In this document: positions 1 to 7,817 of the stretch, piece after piece
Layout of the letters: the number at the start of each line of letters is the position of its first letter
Position numbering within the stretch: position 1 is the first letter of the stretch
Source: CADDZO01 sp035294145
GTDB lineage: Bacteria; Chloroflexota; Dormibacteria; Dormibacterales; Dormibacteraceae
Assembly: GCA_035294145.1 (NCBI GenBank)
Contig: DATGLL010000020.1
Coordinates: forward strand, 1-8,199
Direction: 5' to 3'
Length of the DNA: 8,199 nucleotides
Notes under the pieces: model-generated
Seen by the model: only the letters and a program-made list of their open reading frames with translations
Databases searched by the model: none
Told to the model about the DNA's origin: nothing
Program-made: the position numbers and the translations under genes

Positions 1-793
1 CCCGCTCGTGGGTGGGGTGTCGGTGCCAGGCCCCCTCAGCGCCTGTCGCCATCCAAGGCGAGGCAGGCCCGCCCGGGCGTGGCTGCGAGGCCAGCGACGC
101 TGCCAGCGAGGTCTCGGCGAGCCCGAGCCCTTGCGGCGAGGTCTGGGGGGCGGCTGGCAGGTTGCCGCACGCCCGGCACGCCGGCTCCTACCAGGGCGCC
201 CCAGGAGGCGCCGCCTGGGCCTCGCCGTCGGGCCAGGGTGGCGCCGCCCCCTCGTCCCGCCGCCAGGCCCTCCATCGCCCCTTCCGGCCCCTGGAGGTGC
301 CCACCGGCGGCGCGGGGCCCCGAGAGCCGGGGCGTGGCCAGCCTCGTCCGGGGCGATGGGGCTCCCGCCGCCGAGGCGCGGGGGGCCGGTGCTTCATGCC
401 TCCCTGGCCGGCAGCATGCCGGCCCTCTCAGGCGACCCGGGATCGTCTCGGGGTCCAGCCCTTCTTCGACCGGGCCCCGCGCCAGCGGGGCCAGGTGGCC
501 CCGTTGCCCAACCACGACGATCCCTCGAGGTCCTGCAGCCGCGAGGCGCCACCGGAGACCCCTGCCAGCCCAGGCTCCGGTCGGTGGACGACATGGGGGG
601 CAGGGCTCCAGGCGTGTCACCGGGGCCGGCTTGCCTGTTTGATCCCGCCGCCTTCGGATGAACGCCTTGGCCTCCTCCCGCTCATCGGGCTCGCGGTCGT
701 GGGTCCGTGGCCCTCTCGTCGAGCGACCGTTCGGGCCAGGGCGGCCGCTTGCCGCTCCCGGCCGGCCCTGACCTCAAGCCTTGATCGCCAGGG
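1..793. other. Gene-free GC-rich stretch
   Basis: I recognise no gene here. Several frames on both strands stay open for hundreds of bases, which is expected where stop codons are rare because G+C is very high. None of the conceptual proteins shows a known domain; all are dominated by Arg, Pro, Gly and Ala in low-complexity runs. One plus-strand frame stays open from position 12 to 902 and runs into the HTH of the tnpA remnant, which looks like chance. On the minus strand around 560-760 one frame reads a charged stretch that I cannot assign. No tRNA, rRNA or CRISPR array is visible. It may be decayed mobile DNA, given the neighbouring IS remnant. Confidence 0.5.
406..424. repeat. Inverted repeat, 8-bp arms
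   Basis: GGCCGGCA at 406-413 and TGCCGGCC at 417-424 are perfect reverse complements around a 3-base spacer. The hairpin could form on either strand. There is no following T run, so a classic intrinsic terminator is not supported. Its role is unknown. Confidence 0.4.
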
Positions 794-809
794 GGTAACA
801 ACAGCTGAC

Positions 810-1335
810 GTGCCCACACACTCACCATTCACTTCCGTCAACTCGAAGCAGTGGGAGCGCCAGCAAGGCATCCCTCCCGTGACCGCCTCCCGCTGCTTCT
901 AGTCGGGCACGCCTCCCGTCCCGGCCCGGCGAGTCGGTCACCTGATTCTGGGGAACGCCCCGGCGTGACCGCTCGCGTGTCCGCTGCGATCAACGCTCCG
1001 ATCTGGACCGGCAGGTGGCGGGTGGTGCCGCTTGGGCGGCCCAGGAGGGGCTCGCCGTCGGGCGCCTGGTGACCGAGGTTGGCTCGGCCCTGAACGGAAC
1101 GCGTCGGAGGTTCCTGGCGCTGTGGTCGAGCCTCGGGACCGCTTCGCGCGGTTCGGGGCCGAGGAGGTGGAGGCTGCGCTCGCCGCTCAGGGAGGGCGGC
1201 AGGTGGGGGTCGATCCCGCCGAGGTCGACGAGGACCTGGTCCGAGACGTAAGCGAGCTCCTGAGCCGCCTCGGTGCCCGGCACGACGGCCGGCGTGCCGC
1301 CGCCCATCGGGCGGCCCGGGCGATGGCCGCGCTCC
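810..1335 (+). pseudogene. tnpA: IS607-family serine recombinase TnpA, degraded
   Basis: IS607 TnpA joins an N-terminal MerR-like HTH to a C-terminal serine-recombinase domain. The HTH reads in frame from GTG 810 (residues such as NSKQWERQQG, then PVPARRVGHLIL), broken by a TAG at 900-902 and ended by TGA at 966-968. The catalytic motif ARVSA, with its presumed serine, lies one frame away just after that TGA. A lost base near 985 moves the rest (DLDRQVAGG, VTEVGSALNG) to a third frame. About 28 bases present in the second copy are missing at 1122/1123, and the remainder (RDRFARFGAEEVEAALAAQG, DLVRDVSELL) resumes in the first frame. With one stop and at least three frame breaks it cannot make a normal transposase. 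The 3' end is uncertain, since the frame runs on to 1427 without known homology. Confidence 0.85.
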
Positions 1336-1351
1336 AGCACAATGGCCCGGA

Positions 1352-1492
1352 GGGGTGCCCCACGAGGGTTCCCCATCGGAGCACGCTCCGATGGGGTCCC
1401 CAGGCCAGCCTCGTGGGGAGCCGGTGAGACCCGGGCTTCCCGGGCACGCGGCGGGGAAGCGCGAAGCCCGCGAGGGCAACCCCGTGAGGGGT
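1352..1492 (+). ncRNA. Candidate omega-RNA-like scaffold of lost tnpB
   Basis: Five hairpins follow each other. (1) Outer arms CCCCACGAGG 1358-1367 and CCTCGTGGGG 1409-1418. (2) Nested inside, 12-bp arms CCCCATCGGAGC 1371-1382 and GCTCCGATGGGG 1385-1396. (3) CCCGGG 1430-1435 with CCCGGG 1439-1444 around CTT. (4) GCCC-GCGA-GGGC 1466-1477. (5) ACCCC-GTGA-GGGGT 1479-1492. The last two are capped by GNRA tetraloops, a hallmark of folded RNA rather than chance. In IS605/IS607 elements the guide RNA of TnpB is made from the 3' end of tnpB up to the right end, which is exactly where this block lies relative to tnpA. That it is omega-RNA, and that it is transcribed, is inference. Alternatives are DNA hairpins used in transposition, or a relic. 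Confidence 0.4.
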
Positions 1493-1586
1493 GCCGCATG
1501 AGAAGATCGCTTACTCAGCGGCAACGGCGACGCGCCAGGGTACCTCACCGGTACCCTATCACCGCTTGGGGTCCGGACCCGACGGA

Positions 1587-1656
1587 CGGTGGGGGCAGAG
1601 CCGCCGTGGCGCTGCTGCGATGGTGGTAGCCCCACCGCCAAGGGTCTCGACGGTGG
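1587..1656 (+). promoter_or_regulatory. Mutually exclusive stems in pilin leader
   Basis: The segment CCCCACCG (1630-1637) can pair with three partners: CGGTGGGG at 1587-1594 (8 bp), GGTGG at 1622-1626 (5 bp, tight hairpin), or CGGTGG at 1651-1656 (6 bp with part of the segment). Only one pairing can exist at a time, the arrangement of an RNA switch or attenuator. It lies about 200 bases before the pilin start. No T-tract follows, so any control could be at translation or through Rho. This is inference from complementarity alone. Confidence 0.25.
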
Positions 1657-1816
1657 ACGCTGGCTCGCGGTGGAGAAGAGACGCGTCCCGAGCTGCCGGC
1701 GTTGAGGTGTGACGCGTTTCGATGAAGGCGATGTGAAGGAGAGAGGAACGCTGCGAGACGCGATCGTATCGTGATGACAGGCTCCGGTGGGACCTGGCAC
1801 CGGGGCCCGCGGTGGT

Positions 1817-1826
1817 CCATCGATGG
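1817..1826. promoter_or_regulatory. 10-bp palindrome before pilin RBS
   Basis: CCATCGATGG is a perfect palindrome ending 9 bases before the Shine-Dalgarno sequence of the pilin gene. It could be an operator half or a weak hairpin. A 10-bp palindrome can also occur by chance, and no matching partner site was seen. Confidence 0.2.
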
Positions 1827-1835
1827 TGCGTGTAC

Positions 1836-1843
1836 AGGAGGTG
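1836..1843 (+). promoter_or_regulatory. Strong Shine-Dalgarno fixing the pilin start
   Basis: AGGAGGTG ends 7 bases before ATG 1851. This near-perfect anti-16S match decides the start: the earlier in-frame ATG at 1812 has no such site and would place this sequence inside the coding region. Confidence 0.75.
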
Positions 1844-1850
1844 TCCCGCC

Positions 1851-2084
1851 ATGGTGAGGCCATGCTGGCGGGTGCGCGAGCGCCTGCCGTGGCGATCGAG
1901 CGCGGAGGCGATCGGCTCGTCTCAGGGTCCGCGGCGATCGTGCCAGGGAGGGCAGGGTCTGGTGGAGTACGGGCTGATCCTGGTGCTGGTGGCGATCGTG
2001 GTACTCGTGGTCCTAGCGACCATGGGGCAGGAGGTGAAGATCGCGTTCTCGGACATGGTCAACGCCCTGACCGGAAGCGGCTAG
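1851..2084 (+). CDS. Flp/Fap-type prepilin (77 aa)
   Basis: Small type IVb pilin subunit of the Flp class, normally exported by Sec, cut by a TadV/PilD-like prepilin peptidase and assembled by a Tad machine. Residues 33-46 read GGQGLVEYGLILVL, followed by a strongly hydrophobic helix to about residue 57 (LVAIVVLVVLA). With cleavage after Gly34, Glu falls at +5 and Tyr at +6, the Flp consensus. The mature pilin would be about 43 residues, a normal size. The leader of about 34 residues is long and basic, with two Cys and two Trp, whereas many Flp leaders are nearer 10-20. The start at 1851 rests on a strong Shine-Dalgarno; starting at 1812 would lengthen the leader further. No TadA/B/C, RcpA or peptidase gene is in the window, so its assembly partners lie elsewhere or it is an orphan copy. 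Confidence 0.85.
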   Translation: MVRPCWRVRERLPWRSSAEAIGSSQGPRRSCQGGQGLVEYGLILVLVAIVVLVVLATMGQEVKIAFSDMVNALTGSG

Positions 2085-2244
2085 CGGTCGTTCCTCCCCC
2101 TGGCCGGTGACGGTGCGCCGGGGCGCTCCGACCTCACCCGGCGGTTCGATCCGGGGGAGCGGGAGAGGTCGACCGCGCGTTGGGATTGTGTCGGCTGGAG
2201 GCCGCGGCCGACGAGAGATCCGAGGCCCGGTCGGTCCTGCTCGG

Positions 2245-2340
2245 ATGGGCTGTCCCACTTGCCGGGCCGAGCTGCCATGGGGGATGAGGTGCCCGTCGGC
2301 GTCCGTCTCCGACCCCTCGCGGGGGTCGCCGGGGTCGTAG
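2245..2340 (+). pseudogene. Possible zinc-ribbon remnant (31 codons)
   Basis: The frame from ATG 2245 reads MGCPTCRAELPWGMRCPSAS before a TGA at 2338-2340. It closely resembles the start of the common bacterial zinc ribbon (CPxCG, then GxRFCPSCG), but the second pair is damaged: Phe is missing and the second CxxC has lost a Cys-Gly. There is no good ribosome binding site. Two explanations fit: the 5' relic of a zinc-ribbon membrane protein cut off by the hydrolase gene, or a chance match. I could not recognise any continuation. Confidence 0.25.
2310..2328 (-). terminator. Possible terminator after hydrolase gene
   Basis: CGACCCC 2310-2316 and GGGGTCG 2322-2328 form a 7-bp GC-rich stem with a 5-base loop, 18 bases beyond the hydrolase stop on the minus strand. 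No U-run follows on either strand, so it would be a weak or Rho-assisted terminator. It sits between convergent genes, where a bidirectional terminator is expected. Confidence 0.3.
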
Positions 2341-2346
2341 CCCGGC

Positions 2347-3093
2347 TCACGGAGCGCCCAGGAAGGCCAGCGCAGCCTCCTTGAACGGCCTCGCCGGCAC
2401 AACGTTGAGGTGGTTGCGACCCGGGATGGTGACGTAGCGGGCGCCCGGGATCTGCCGGGAGATCTCGGCCGCGCCGCGGGCGATGGGGTCGAGCTCCCCG
2501 ACCACGATCAGCACCGGCACCTGTACCGTCGCCAGCCGTCGAGGATCGAGGGGCGGCTGAGGTCCGAGGATGCAGCAGGCCAAGGCCTCCAGGTCGTTCG
2601 TGGGCCGGGCCGCGGCGAAGGTCTGGAACTGGACCGCGGTCGCATCGGTCACCGTCTCGTCCCCACGGAGGCGACGGGCGATCAGCTCGGATCGATTGTC
2701 GACGCTCCAGGCCCCGAGGCCGCCCAGGACCGCTCGCCGCAGGCGCTCTGGACGGGCGAGCACCAGCTCCAGACCGATACGAGCGCCCATGGAGTAGCCG
2801 AGATAGTCCGCTCGCTCGATACCGAGGTGGTCGAGCACCCGGACGACGTCCTCCGCCATCGTGGGGCGGGCATAGGCGGCAGGGTCGTGCGGCTTGGCGG
2901 AGCGGCCGTGGCCACGGCAATCCAGGCCGATCACGCGCCAGCCGGCCTCGGTCAGCGTCTCCTGCCAGCGGGTGCCAACCCAATTGAGCTCGTAGTCGCT
3001 GGCGAAGCCGTGGACGAGGACGATGGGCCGGCCGTGGTCAGGTCCCGCTAGCTCGAAGTGCAGGCGAATCCCTGCGGCCAGGAAATCGGGCAC
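2347..3093 (-). CDS. Alpha/beta-fold hydrolase (248 aa)
   Basis: Soluble single-domain alpha/beta hydrolase of the Abhydrolase_1 type. Visible landmarks: oxyanion-hole motif VLVHGFAS (26-32), the DCRGHGRS turn (58-65), nucleophile elbow GYSMG with Ser101, the acid in VVGELDP (Asp202), and the catalytic His in GRNHLN (His228). All three triad residues are present and correctly ordered, so the enzyme should be active as an esterase, lactonase or C-C hydrolase; the substrate cannot be read from sequence. At 248 residues it is of usual size with a short cap. The start is a GTG with no clear Shine-Dalgarno, and no in-frame ATG lies close upstream. The divergent neighbour begins only 23 bp away, so both promoters must overlap coding DNA or be leaderless. 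Confidence 0.9.
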   Translation of the reverse strand: MPDFLAAGIRLHFELAGPDHGRPIVLVHGFASDYELNWVGTRWQETLTEAGWRVIGLDCRGHGRSAKPHDPAAYARPTMAEDVVRVLDHLGIERADYLGYSMGARIGLELVLARPERLRRAVLGGLGAWSVDNRSELIARRLRGDETVTDATAVQFQTFAAARPTNDLEALACCILGPQPPLDPRRLATVQVPVLIVVGELDPIARGAAEISRQIPGARYVTIPGRNHLNVVPARPFKEAALAFLGAP

Positions 3094-3105
3094 GCCAGGT
3101 AGGGT

Positions 3106-3110
3106 AAGGA
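3106..3110 (+). promoter_or_regulatory. Ribosome binding site of the 85-aa gene
   Basis: AAGGA lies 6 bases before ATG 3117, a good Shine-Dalgarno that supports this start. It lies inside the 23-bp gap between divergent genes, leaving almost no room for a conventional promoter there. Confidence 0.55.
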
Positions 3111-3116
3111 ATCGCC

Positions 3117-3374
3117 ATGTTCGTGCGCGTGGTGCAGCGCGAAGCCTGGGAGGTGGAGGTGCCGGAGGGCGAGAGGCGAAGCTTCGCCTCCCGCCGAGAG
3201 GCGCTCACCTTTGCCGCCTCCTTGGAGCCGGCGTGGATCGAGGTCGGAACGGTGGTCCCGGAGCGAGAGGGCGTGCCTCAGCACCACCGTTGGACGACGC
3301 TGCGCCGGACCGGGGATGGTTCCTATGCGACCTCGGGGCTGCGCTGGGGCGGCCGACCGGCCCGGATGCGGTGA
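3117..3374 (+). CDS. Small protein of unknown function (85 aa)
   Basis: I do not recognise this with confidence. It starts at an ATG with a good Shine-Dalgarno and overlaps the next gene by four bases (GTGA), which argues it is real and translated with it. The N-terminal half alternates beta-like and helical segments: FVRVVQREAWEVEVPEG, then a helix over SRREALTFAASL, then WIEVGTVV. The pattern of a Trp-containing strand followed by a helix with an EAL/A motif recalls small DUF2188-like proteins, but this is only a resemblance. The C-terminal part (HHRWTTLRRTG onward) is basic and probably flexible. There is no signal peptide and no membrane segment. Pairing with a DUF192 gene gives no firm function. 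Confidence 0.7.
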   Translation: MFVRVVQREAWEVEVPEGERRSFASRREALTFAASLEPAWIEVGTVVPEREGVPQHHRWTTLRRTGDGSYATSGLRWGGRPARMR

Positions 3375-3796
3375 GCAGGGGCCGGCGAACGCTCCGGGTG
3401 GTGCACCCCCGGAGCGGGCGAGTGTTGGCCGACCGGCTCCAGGTCCCCCGGACCCCGCTCGGACGTGCCCTGGGGCTCATGTTCCGGTCGCCGTTGCGGC
3501 CAGGCGAGGGGATGTGGATCGTGCCCTGCAACGGCATCCATACCTGCTTTCTCACGGGCGCGATCGACGTGATCTTCTTGGATCGTGAGGATCGGATCGT
3601 GACGGTCCGGGAACGGCTGGCGCCCTGGCGGATGGTGCCGTTCGTCGGCGGTGCCCACGGGGTGCTGGAGCTGGCCGCCGGCAGCGTCGAGGGGTTGGAG
3701 CTGAGGGCAGGCGAGCACCTGCTGATCGAGGGCGCCGACGACATCGGCGACGGCGAGGGCCCACCGGCCGCCGTCCGGCAAGGCCGATCTGGCTGA
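3371..3796 (+). CDS. DUF192 family protein (141 aa)
   Basis: Member of the DUF192 family (COG1430), small beta-rich proteins of unknown biochemical role, widespread in bacteria and archaea. The family core is clear: a strand with VLADRLQV, GRALGLMFR (32-39), GEGMWIVPCNGIHTCF (45-60), AIDVIFLDRE (64-73), and near the end VLELAAG (98-104). Many members have a signal or lipoprotein leader; here none is seen, so it is likely cytoplasmic. The GTG start at 3371 overlaps the preceding TGA as GTGA, giving translational coupling and a length near the family's usual size. A longer frame is open upstream, but it is only the out-of-frame reading of the 85-aa gene. The C-terminal tail after LLIEGADD is acidic, then Pro/Gly/Arg rich, and not conserved. 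Confidence 0.85.
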   Translation: MSRGRRTLRVVHPRSGRVLADRLQVPRTPLGRALGLMFRSPLRPGEGMWIVPCNGIHTCFLTGAIDVIFLDREDRIVTVRERLAPWRMVPFVGGAHGVLELAAGSVEGLELRAGEHLLIEGADDIGDGEGPPAAVRQGRSG

Positions 3797-3931
3797 CGTG
3801 GCCCCGAGGTGAGGATGAGCGTCGACGTGGCTCTGGCTCCCAAGCGGCTTCCTGAGGCGCGCGGCGTCGGCGTCTGACGGCCCCCAGCCTCGGGCCTCGC
3901 CGACCGGTGCGTCCAGAGTCGTGCCCCTGGG

Positions 3932-3937
3932 TATGAT
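3932..3937 (+). promoter_or_regulatory. Candidate -10 box of the secA promoter
   Basis: TATGAT matches the sigma-70 -10 consensus at five of six positions and stands out in a GC-rich spacer. No TTGACA-like -35 is seen at 16-18 bp spacing. Transcription would start near 3944 and leave a leader of about 90 bases before secA. Confidence 0.4.
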
Positions 3938-3944
3938 CACTCGG

Positions 3945-4034
3945 GTGAAGGTGCTGGTGCGGCAGGTGAGGTCAGGGGACGTCCACGCCCGAGGGCTGAC
4001 CGGGCGCAGCCTGCGGCCTCTGAGGACGGGGTAG
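3945..4034 (+). CDS. Possible leader peptide upstream of secA (29 aa)
   Basis: From GTG 3945 the frame encodes MKVLVRQVRSGDVHARGLTG and nine more residues, ending at TAG 4032-4034, two bases before the secA GTG. An in-frame ATG at 3933 is alternative but overlaps the candidate -10 box. If transcription starts about 7 bases after that box, the message would begin almost at this GTG, as in leaderless translation. The peptide is basic, with Arg near its end. secA leaders in other bacteria (SecM, VemP) act as secretion sensors, but no known arrest motif is recognisable and there is no signal-sequence-like hydrophobic core. It may equally be a chance ORF. Confidence 0.2.
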   Translation: MKVLVRQVRSGDVHARGLTGRSLRPLRTG

Positions 4035-4036
4035 CG

Positions 4037-6656
<2,620 letters not shown>

Positions 6657-6667
<11 letters not shown>

Positions 6668-7812
6668 GTATTCGAGTCGTACGCCCGAGGACCTGCTGCG
6701 CCGGATCCTCGAGCTGAAGGAGCATCTTTGACCTGCCGGCCAAGAGCCGGAGAGCGGCTGAGCTCGACCGGAAGCTGGCCGAGCCCGGCATCTGGGACGA
6801 TCCCGCCCTGGCCGGTCGATACGCGCGTGAGGCGGCCGAGTGCCGTGAGGAGGTGGAGTCGTGGGACCGGCTGGAGCGCCAGGCCAGGGACCTGGCCGAG
6901 CTGGCGGGGCTGGCCGAGGCCGACGAGGAGCTGACCGCCCAGGTCGCCGAGGAGCAAAGGCGGCTGGAGCGTGAGCTCCATCAGCGAGAGCTGGACCTCC
7001 TGTTCTCGGAGCCGTACGCGGACCACGACGCCGTGGTGACGATCTCGGTCGGGCAGGGCGGGATCGACGCCCAGGACTGGGTGGAGATCCTGCTCCGGAT
7101 GTACGTTCACTGGGCGCAGCCGTCGCCCAACGAGGTCTCGATCCTGCGGCCCGGCTGCGAGGTCGAGATCTTGGACACCTCCCCCGGCGAGGAGGCCGGT
7201 CTCAAGTCCGCCACCGCGGTCTTCCGGGGACGACGTGCCTACGGCCTCCTGCGTTCCGAGCACGGCGTGCATCGGTTGGTCCGAATCTCGCCCTTCGACC
7301 AGAACCACCGGCGACACACCTCCTTCGCACTCGTCGAGGTCATGCCGGAGCTCGAGGAGGCAGAGGAGCAGCAGGTGGAGATCAACCCCGACGACCTGCG
7401 GATCGACACCTATCGCTCCACTGGGGCCGGGGGCCAGCACGTCAACAAGACCGATTCCGCGGTGCGGATCACCCACCTGCCGACCGGCATCGTCGTCCAG
7501 TGCCAGAACGAGCGCTCCCAGATCAAGAACCGGGAGAGCGCGATGAAGGTGCTGCGTGCCCGGCTCTTCCAGCGCCAGCAGCAGGAGGCAGCTCGACGGC
7601 GTGAGGAGCTGCGGGGCGAGGTCCTCCCGGCTGAGTTCGGCAGCCAGATCCGCAACTACGTCATGCAGCCCTACACCCTGGTCAAGGACCTGCGGACCGG
7701 TGTCGAGACCGGCAACATCCAGGCCGTGCTCGACGGGGAGATCGAGCCCTTCATCGAAGGATGGCTGCGCTGGCGGCTGGGGGAGCGATCAGCGGAGGAA
7801 CGCACCGCCTGA
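6657..7812 (+). CDS. prfB: Peptide chain release factor 2, +1 frameshift (384 aa)
   Basis: RF2 ends translation at UGA and UAA on the ribosome. The gene must be read as 6657-6728 joined to 6730-7812. The first 24 codons end in CTT followed by an in-frame TGA (6729-6731), and a +1 slip continues with Asp-Leu-Pro-Ala-Lys. The specificity tripeptide SPF is at about 211-213 (HRLVRISPFDQ) and the catalytic GGQ at about 258-260 (STGAGGQHVNKT), with SAVRITHLPTGIVVQCQNER after it and RTGVETGNIQAVLDG near the end. An N-terminal coiled-coil domain rich in Glu, Arg and Ala covers about 25-110. The segment VGQGGIDAQDW replaces the more usual AGSGGTEAQDW. Starting at ATG 6657 overlaps secA by 11 bp without a good Shine-Dalgarno, so translation is probably coupled to secA. 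The length is slightly above the usual 365-375. Confidence 0.96.
6717..6732 (+). promoter_or_regulatory. prfB programmed +1 frameshift site
   Basis: AAGGAG (6717-6722) acts as an internal Shine-Dalgarno, then 3 bases CAT, then CTT TGA C. Spacing and slippery codon equal the well-studied E. coli site (AGGGGG, 3 bases, CUU UGA C). When RF2 is scarce, the pause at UGA lets tRNA-Leu slip from CUU to UUU and translation resumes at GAC, giving RF2 autoregulation. Confidence 0.95.
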
Positions 7813-7817
7813 TCGGA

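Larger units (their letters stand above)
794..1500 (+). mobile_element. IS607-family remnant, tnpB lost
   Basis: The left part carries a decayed tnpA (810 to about 1335) that matches the second copy at 7818-8199. Similarity to that copy begins at a run of Gs at about 794 here and about 7816 there, consistent with IS607-type insertion at GG dinucleotides without terminal inverted repeats (family knowledge). An intact IS607 element would continue into tnpB, yet no TnpB start, RuvC motif or zinc-finger cysteines are seen after tnpA. Only about 150 bases with nested hairpins remain, resembling an IS607/IS605 right end. I infer an internal deletion of tnpB. The right boundary is a guess, set just after the last hairpin. 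Confidence 0.6.
1501..1850 (+). other. Leader region before the pilin gene
   Basis: No gene is seen. The stretch is unusually rich in inverted repeats: AGGGTACC 1537-1544 with GGTACCCT 1550-1557, a 12-bp palindrome at 1569-1580, competing stems at 1587-1656, CCGGTG 1784-1789 with CACCGG 1798-1803, and the palindrome CCATCGATGG at 1817-1826. No clear -35/-10 pair was found. The conserved cores of common riboswitch classes were looked for and not convincingly found. It probably holds the promoter and 5' leader of the pilin gene. Confidence 0.45.
3797..4036 (+). other. Spacer before secA
   Basis: This 240-bp spacer contains a 20-codon ORF (ATG 3815 to TGA 3877) preceded by a GAGGTGAGG-like site, but too short to call a gene. 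It also has a weak stem (GGCCC 3879-3883 with GGGCC 3892-3896), a promoter-like TATGAT, and a leader-like ORF ending next to secA. In many Gram-positive-type genomes hpf precedes secA; no hpf is seen here. Confidence 0.5.

Noticed and set aside
12..902. Plus-strand open frame of 296 codons fused to the tnpA HTH
   Set aside because: Low-complexity Arg/Pro/Gly/Ala translation without domains; open because of high G+C. Only its last 30 codons, from the IS remnant, match a known family.
1510..1560. Possible c-di-GMP-I riboswitch (GGCAA followed by GACGC)
   Set aside because: There is no room for the P2 hairpin between the two motifs, and the downstream conserved core does not match.
1727..1786. 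Fluoride-riboswitch-like pieces (GGCGATG, AACGCTGC, TGATGAC) before the pilin
   Set aside because: The partner strand needed for the first stem and the pseudoknot pairing are missing, and a pilin is not an expected target.
838..1863. Minus-strand open frame of 341 codons
   Set aside because: It lies antisense to the tnpA remnant and leader hairpins and has a compositionally biased translation without recognisable domains.
3023..3370. Long N-terminal extension of the DUF192 protein
   Set aside because: It is the out-of-frame reading of the 85-aa gene and has no homology-like content; GTG 3371 fits the family start.
6729..6731. In-frame TGA in prfB as a disabling mutation
   Set aside because: The surrounding Shine-Dalgarno-like element and CTT TGA C context are the known programmed frameshift signal.
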